Assembly (NCBI GenBank): GCA_023244975.1
Contig: JAHFLG010000014.1
Span: 1 to 23,155, forward strand
Direction of reading: 5' to 3'
Length of the DNA: 23,155 nucleotides
From: Candidatus Harrisonbacteria bacterium
GTDB taxonomy: Bacteria > Patescibacteriota > Minisyncoccia > UBA6257 > 1-14-0-10-44-23
Shown one piece after another: positions 14,478 through 23,155 of this stretch. The translations under genes and the position numbers were made by a program. The notes beneath the pieces are model-generated. The model worked only from the letters and a program-made list of their open reading frames with translations. It had not been told where the DNA came from and did no database searches. The stretch's first letter is position 1. Each line of letters begins with the position of its first letter.

Positions 14478-15752
14478 TTACCAAGATTTAAGACGATCAG
14501 TGATCGCGCTCGCGTTCCTGAAGGTAGGATTCATCGCCTTAATTCTACCCTCTTCAATGACCGCTTCCAAATCTATCAGTCGCGTTGCGTCATCGGGCCC
14601 AATAGCACTGATGCCTAAATCGTGCTGAGCATGATCACGTAGTCCACCTTCTTCTCCGGCATGGCAAGCAACAATGACGTGCGGAGCATCATCTTCAAAA
14701 AACGACATACCGCGCTTTGTCCTCTCTCTCTGAAGATCAGCAATATTGATTTCATCGTTAGGTCCGATAGCCAAAGAATCTTTCGAGCCATGGCCCATCC
14801 AGATACCCCCGCCGATCTTGCGCGCGGAAGACCCAAGAGCCGGATCATTATATTTTCTATCAAGCGTAATGAGCAGTCGCGCCACGTTGCCGAGACTGCC
14901 AATCTCAACGATGCGAAGATTCGCCCTGCCCTCCATACTTTTGCGAAATTTTTCCAACACTTCGCCATCGTGATAGAAAACTCCACTGTGGTCGTCTCGG
15001 GCCGCGAATAGAGTCACGTACGGAAGAATTGTAGTATCGCGCTCACGAACTTGCGCCAGCAACGTTACCGCTTCATACCGGCCGAAATTAAGAATATTAA
15101 AATCACTATGCAACGTTTTAGCTGCGGTCGCGTCTTGAGCGGCAATCTGTTTGATTCGATGTAAATTTACGGCGATCTTCGGTTCATATCCTTCATCCGA
15201 ATGATTCCAGCAGCTCCGTACCCAGGCCTTAACGCACTCGTTGGCATCCAACCCCTGTTCTGTTAGAAATGGCTCGATGATTGCCACAAGCTTTTTTGTC
15301 TGTTCTGGATCATATCGGACCGCAATGTCAGCAAAATAATCAAGCGCATGCAGAGGATCAATTCTTTTGAGATCCGGTTGGGGATCGTCGCCGGAGATTC
15401 GCCGCTGAAGTTCGTTTTGAAATTTCTGTATTGTAGGCTCTGATCCAAATGCCAGCAGAGACGCGAGATATCTGCGTGATTGTCTGTCGTCCGTATATGA
15501 AATTTCTGGCTCTTCGAGGCAGCGCTGAGCGACCTGAGCGTAGGCATCTTCATAATTTTTAAAAAGTCGTCGAGCTAATTCCTTTTGAGAAGAGGTTCCA
15601 TATAGAACCATATCGATAAGGATCTCGTGATTCGGATCTCCAAAGGCATTTTTTGTCTTCCCGGCCCGCTCAAGATTATCGTCAAATGCCATCTCATTTT
15701 TTTCAAAAAAACCCCATAGTTTATGCTGGATAACTCGATACGCGGATCTCAA
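14478..15752 (-). CDS. Helical-repeat protein with putative clan CD (caspase/CHAT-like) cysteine peptidase domain
   Basis: The product is 424 residues from a TTG at 15752, 12 bases after the coiled-coil gene; an ATG at 15692 (404 residues) is an alternative start. Residues ~35-235 are alpha-helical in character, with repeated L-A-x-x-L/F patterns suggesting HEAT-like repeats (YLASLLAFGSEP, LHALDYFADIAVRYDP). The C-terminal half looks like an alpha/beta domain. A hydrophobic run leads to His321-Gly322 in GGGIWMGHGSKDSLAIG. A second leads to Ala362-Cys363 in APHVIVACHAGEEGG, 42 residues later. Hydrophobic-HG and hydrophobic-AC are the catalytic His and Cys blocks of clan CD peptidases. From memory, Patescibacteria carry similar H-G/S-C proteins with helical repeats. 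No signal peptide, so probably cytosolic. Peptidase activity is inferred, not shown. Confidence 0.6.
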   Translation of the reverse strand: MRSAYRVIQHKLWGFFEKNEMAFDDNLERAGKTKNAFGDPNHEILIDMVLYGTSSQKELARRLFKNYEDAYAQVAQRCLEEPEISYTDDRQSRRYLASLLAFGSEPTIQKFQNELQRRISGDDPQPDLKRIDPLHALDYFADIAVRYDPEQTKKLVAIIEPFLTEQGLDANECVKAWVRSCWNHSDEGYEPKIAVNLHRIKQIAAQDATAAKTLHSDFNILNFGRYEAVTLLAQVRERDTTILPYVTLFAARDDHSGVFYHDGEVLEKFRKSMEGRANLRIVEIGSLGNVARLLITLDRKYNDPALGSSARKIGGGIWMGHGSKDSLAIGPNDEINIADLQRERTKRGMSFFEDDAPHVIVACHAGEEGGLRDHAQHDLGISAIGPDDATRLIDLEAVIEEGRIKAMNPTFRNASAITDRLKSW

Positions 15753-15764
15753 GTCAGCTTCTTG

Positions 15765-16425
15765 TTATTGAGTTCGGGCTTGATGAGGCCGGTCTTCACA
15801 GAGATTGATAACCTGCTGGAATAGGCCGGAAATTGAATGAAGGCCCCAATGCGATTCTCGCGGGTCAGGATTATTAAAAATGTAACTCAAGGCTGTCTCA
15901 TTTTTTTCAACCAAAAGGCTAAACGCGTGAATGGATGCTAGCAGCTCACCTGAAGTTTTTTCGTTACCGTAGCAGAAGTCTTTAAACTGAATATCGATCG
16001 GCTCCACAATGACCCGTCTCGCCTCATTAATATCTTCCTCAAGTTCTGATTTTAATCGTTTGCTATCGTTCACAGCAACAGCAAACGGACTTGTAATCTC
16101 TTCACGAGCATCTTCACCAAGTCGCTTGACCCAATACTCAACCTCAGCGCTGTCTCGCACCTCAATAGTTTTATCGCGATAAGCCTGGTCCCGTTCTTCT
16201 CGCCGGCGCGCTATCTTCGCATCGCCAGCAGCAAAACGCTGCCGCTGATCACCATCAAGAAACGCCAAGATCTCATCGCGCTGACGAGTCAAAATCTGAA
16301 TCTCAATATCCAAAGCCTGATACTCTGCGTCCTGCTGCGCCCAGATATGCTCATCCTCAATTCTCTGTCTATTGCGTGGAGGTAAAACATCCTCTGCCTC
16401 TGTTCCTGAAACAGGTGCCTCATCA

Positions 16426-16433
<8 letters not shown>
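15765..16433 (-). CDS. Charged coiled-coil protein of unknown function
   Basis: This 222-residue soluble protein shows no signal peptide or membrane helix. Residues ~22-90 are very rich in Q, E, R and D with regular hydrophobics (DIEIQILTRQRDEILAFL, then RRREERDQAYRDK) and probably form a coiled coil. A second helical region follows at ~120-145. The C-terminal ~55 residues (LLASIHAFSLLVEKNETALSY, then HSISGLFQQVINLCED) look globular. I recognise no family. Its start overlaps the gpmI stop by 8 bases and its stop lies 12 bases before the putative caspase-like gene. It is therefore co-translated with, and likely a partner or regulator of, that protein (inference). Confidence 0.8.
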
Positions 16434-21638
<5,205 letters not shown>

Positions 21639-21659
21639 ATATTGGTTGAATCTGCCTAG

Positions 21660-21680
21660 AATAGCAGAGAATCAGCTATT
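21660..21680. repeat. Short inverted repeat upstream of secA
   Basis: AATAGC (21660-21665) and GCTATT (21675-21680) form a 6-base stem around a 9-base loop in the 60-base spacer between hpf and secA. There is no T-tract on the minus strand, so it is not a good terminator. A TATTCT on the minus strand (21658-21663) could serve as a -10 for secA, but the -35 candidate is poor. The rest of the spacer shows nothing recognisable. Confidence 0.3.
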
Positions 21681-21698
21681 AATAAAGCCGAGAAAAAC

Positions 21699-22100
21699 CT
21701 ACTTATCCCTCCACCACATCAGCTTGCTGGCGGCACCGATGGCGCCCTTCCCTAAACGTGCCATGTGGCGCATGGCCTTGCCGGTCATGCCTCCTTTTTC
21801 CTTATACTTTGAAATATCGCGGCCGAGTACGTCGCGCGCGCGATCGATGGCTACCCGCACATCAGAATCATCGATAGAAACGCGCAGCATTTTATTTGGC
21901 AGCTTCACATTCACCTCCGCATAAAACACATCACCTTTGTGGTGATGGTTTGAAGTCCGCGCAATTTCAACTTCAGCAAGAATATGCCCCTCTGCTTCAA
22001 ACGGCTGGAGCAGCTTATTGAGCGACCCGATCTTCTCCTCAATATATTCCTTAATCGCCGGTGTCAGATCCAAATTTTTTGTTTTGATAGTGATATTCAT
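21699..22100 (-). CDS. hpf: Ribosome hibernation-promoting factor / RaiA family (short form)
   Basis: Family members bind the 30S decoding centre and silence or protect ribosomes under stress. It has 133 residues from the ATG at 22100 (MNITIKTKNLDLTPAIKEYIEEKIGSL, the standard beginning). An ATG at 22106 would add two residues. The open frame extends further upstream into murB but lacks family character. The beta-alpha-beta-beta-beta-alpha domain covers ~1-100, with ARTSNHHHKGDVFYAEVNV and DVRVAIDRARDVLGRDI as conserved strands and helix. It lacks the C-terminal dimerisation domain of long HPF. Instead it has a ~30-residue basic/hydrophobic tail ending SKLMWWRDK. An extended -10 (TGGTACACT) sits so close that a leaderless transcript is possible. 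Confidence 0.93.
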   Translation of the reverse strand: MNITIKTKNLDLTPAIKEYIEEKIGSLNKLLQPFEAEGHILAEVEIARTSNHHHKGDVFYAEVNVKLPNKMLRVSIDDSDVRVAIDRARDVLGRDISKYKEKGGMTGKAMRHMARLGKGAIGAASKLMWWRDK

Positions 22101-22106
22101 ATACAT

Positions 22107-22115
22107 AGTGTACCA
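22107..22115 (-). promoter_or_regulatory. Putative extended -10 promoter element for hpf
   Basis: On the minus strand TGGTACACT fits the extended -10 pattern TG-n-TAnnnT (TG at 22114-22115, hexamer at 22107-22112). By usual spacing, transcription would start at about 22100, the A of the preferred hpf start codon. No good -35 is present. The element lies in the 40-base gap after murB. Confidence 0.3.
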
Positions 22116-22140
22116 GCAACTAGAGCGACACGCGAGGCGC

Positions 22141-23079
22141 TCACACAAATATAACCTCCTGCTCTAATATAACGCCAAACTCGCTCCTAATCTTACTACA
22201 CACAATCGCCATCACCGCTTTCACGTCAGCTTCGGTCGCATGACCCATGTTGACGATAAAGTTCGGGTGCTTAGGGCTCACCATAGCATCGCCACAACGG
22301 GTATTCTTAAGTCCGGCCGCGTCATTTAAAACGGCTGTCGGCAGCACCGGAAATGGATCAAGCTTTATTTTTTCCTTAAACCGCTTGGTGACTTCTTTTG
22401 AAAGTTTTTTGACGTCAACATTTTTAAAGATGCTACCGATATTCGGATACTCCAGGGGCTGACGGTTGATGCGGTACTGTTTTTTTTCTTCGATGGCGGC
22501 CTTAATTTTTTCCTGATTCCCCGGCTCGAGCTTAAACAGCGCCGACAAAATAACCTCTTGTTTTCCGGCTGCGTTATTCTCTTTAAAAATGCTGCTGCGA
22601 TATGAAAACTGAGCATCTTTGTTGGCACGCAACTTGATCTCTGGCCTTTCGTTTGATGTGACTAAAGACATGACATCAACAAGCCGATCCTTGGTCTCGC
22701 CGCCAAAGGCTCCGGCGTTGCCGTAGATAGCACCGCCAACGGTTCCGGGCAGACCGCCGGCCCATTCAAAACCTGAAAGCTTTTTCTCAACAGTAAACTC
22801 AAGGAGCTCGGCGACGCTGGCGCCCGCTCCGACATGCACCATATTCCCCTGCTGCTTAATTGCTTTTAAATTTGGCTTAATAACCAAGCCATTAAATCCT
22901 TTGTCACTAAACAAAATATTTGTGCCGCCGCCGAGGATAAACACCGGGAGCTTTTCCTTTTTAGCAACGGCAATAGCATCAGTGATCTGGCTAGCATTGT
23001 CAGCAAGCAAAAAATACCTAGCCGGCCCGCCTATCTTGTAGTTGCTGTATTTTGATAAGGAAACGTTTTCCTCGAACAT
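22141..23079 (-). CDS. murB: UDP-N-acetylenolpyruvoylglucosamine reductase
   Basis: This FAD- and NADPH-dependent enzyme completes UDP-N-acetylmuramate in cytoplasmic peptidoglycan synthesis. It has 312 residues. The N-terminal FAD-binding domain shows NYKIGGPARYFL (13-24), ILGGGTNILFSDKGF (48-62), and AGGLPGTVGGAIYGNAGAFGGE (107-128). Catalytic-site residues are Arg161 (SYRSSIF), the proton donor Ser216 in GSIFKN, and a terminal glutamate at Glu308 (EQEVIFV). AAGLKNTRCGDAMVSPKHPNFIVN is the conserved type II C-terminal segment, and the length also fits type II. The ATG at 23079 has no Shine-Dalgarno; AT-rich -10-like bases lie immediately upstream. It is the most upstream gene of the window. 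Confidence 0.97.
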   Translation of the reverse strand: MFEENVSLSKYSNYKIGGPARYFLLADNASQITDAIAVAKKEKLPVFILGGGTNILFSDKGFNGLVIKPNLKAIKQQGNMVHVGAGASVAELLEFTVEKKLSGFEWAGGLPGTVGGAIYGNAGAFGGETKDRLVDVMSLVTSNERPEIKLRANKDAQFSYRSSIFKENNAAGKQEVILSALFKLEPGNQEKIKAAIEEKKQYRINRQPLEYPNIGSIFKNVDVKKLSKEVTKRFKEKIKLDPFPVLPTAVLNDAAGLKNTRCGDAMVSPKHPNFIVNMGHATEADVKAVMAIVCSKIRSEFGVILEQEVIFV

Positions 23080-23155
23080 TATGCTATACTAACATAACTT
23101 GTTGGTTTCGAGGGATCATCGTTGACGTATACTCATTCAATACAATTGCATTGGA
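23080..23155 (-). promoter_or_regulatory. murB upstream region with a weak candidate promoter
   Basis: No gene is visible in these last 76 bases. On the minus strand TATAGC (23083-23088) could be a -10 with TCGAAA (23106-23111) as a 4/6 -35 at 17-base spacing, which would start transcription almost on the murB start codon. A TATACT on the plus strand (23128-23133) hints at a divergent promoter for something outside the window. Both are weak matches. Confidence 0.25.

Noticed and set aside
21660..21680. Intrinsic terminator between hpf and secA
   Set aside because: The stem is only 6 pairs and no T-tract follows on the minus strand.
23122..23146. Plus-strand promoter TTGACG...TACAAT near the right edge
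   Set aside because: The spacer is 13 bases, too short for a sigma70 promoter.

Overview
This 23 kb window looks like a chromosomal stretch of a small-genome bacterium, most likely a member of the Candidate Phyla Radiation (Patescibacteria, Parcubacteria-like). This is an inference from several traits: every gene is on the minus strand and packed with overlaps or gaps of a few bases; the ATP synthase delta subunit is only 132 residues; SecA is compact, with a lineage-like insertion and a missing wing domain; the phospholipid cassette begins with a CarS-type (archaeal-like) cytidylyltransferase; and there are several small membrane or conserved-hypothetical genes of a kind I associate with this group. 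TGA serves as a stop codon (for example in the ATGA overlaps at 5804-5807 and 6421-6424), so glycine recoding of TGA is not indicated.

Reading in the direction of transcription (right to left): murB (cell wall), hpf (ribosome hibernation), secA (protein export), eno and gpmI (lower glycolysis, overlapping), then two unknown genes. One is a charged coiled-coil protein. The other is a helical-repeat protein whose C-terminal half carries His-Gly and Ala-Cys motifs like those of clan CD (caspase/CHAT-like) cysteine peptidases. Next come an inositol-monophosphatase-family gene, a DrrA/DrrB-type ABC exporter, a DsbA-like thiol oxidase with its VKOR partner, a small two-helix membrane protein and two DoxX-type membrane proteins. 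The block ends in the one strong intrinsic terminator of the window (9794-9821).

Downstream lie an RdgB/ITPase-like house-cleaning enzyme, an orphan LUD-domain protein, a small unknown protein, and a tightly overlapping phospholipid block: PLD/cardiolipin-synthase-like, EEP phosphodiesterase, CDP-alcohol phosphatidyltransferase and CarS-like cytidylyltransferase. These are followed by glmS and a small membrane protein that precedes the F-type ATP synthase operon (atpB-atpE-atpF-atpH-atpA), with atpA cut by the left edge. A plausible promoter lies directly in front of atpB. The junctions downstream of atpE hold conspicuous inverted repeats that could form mRNA hairpins.

The points most worth following are the putative caspase-like protein and its neighbour, the nested hairpins in the ATP synthase operon, the SecA without a helical wing domain, and the archaeal-type CarS gene in a bacterial lipid cassette. 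No tRNA, rRNA, CRISPR array, insertion sequence or prophage was seen, and no gene-free stretch exceeds 100 bases.
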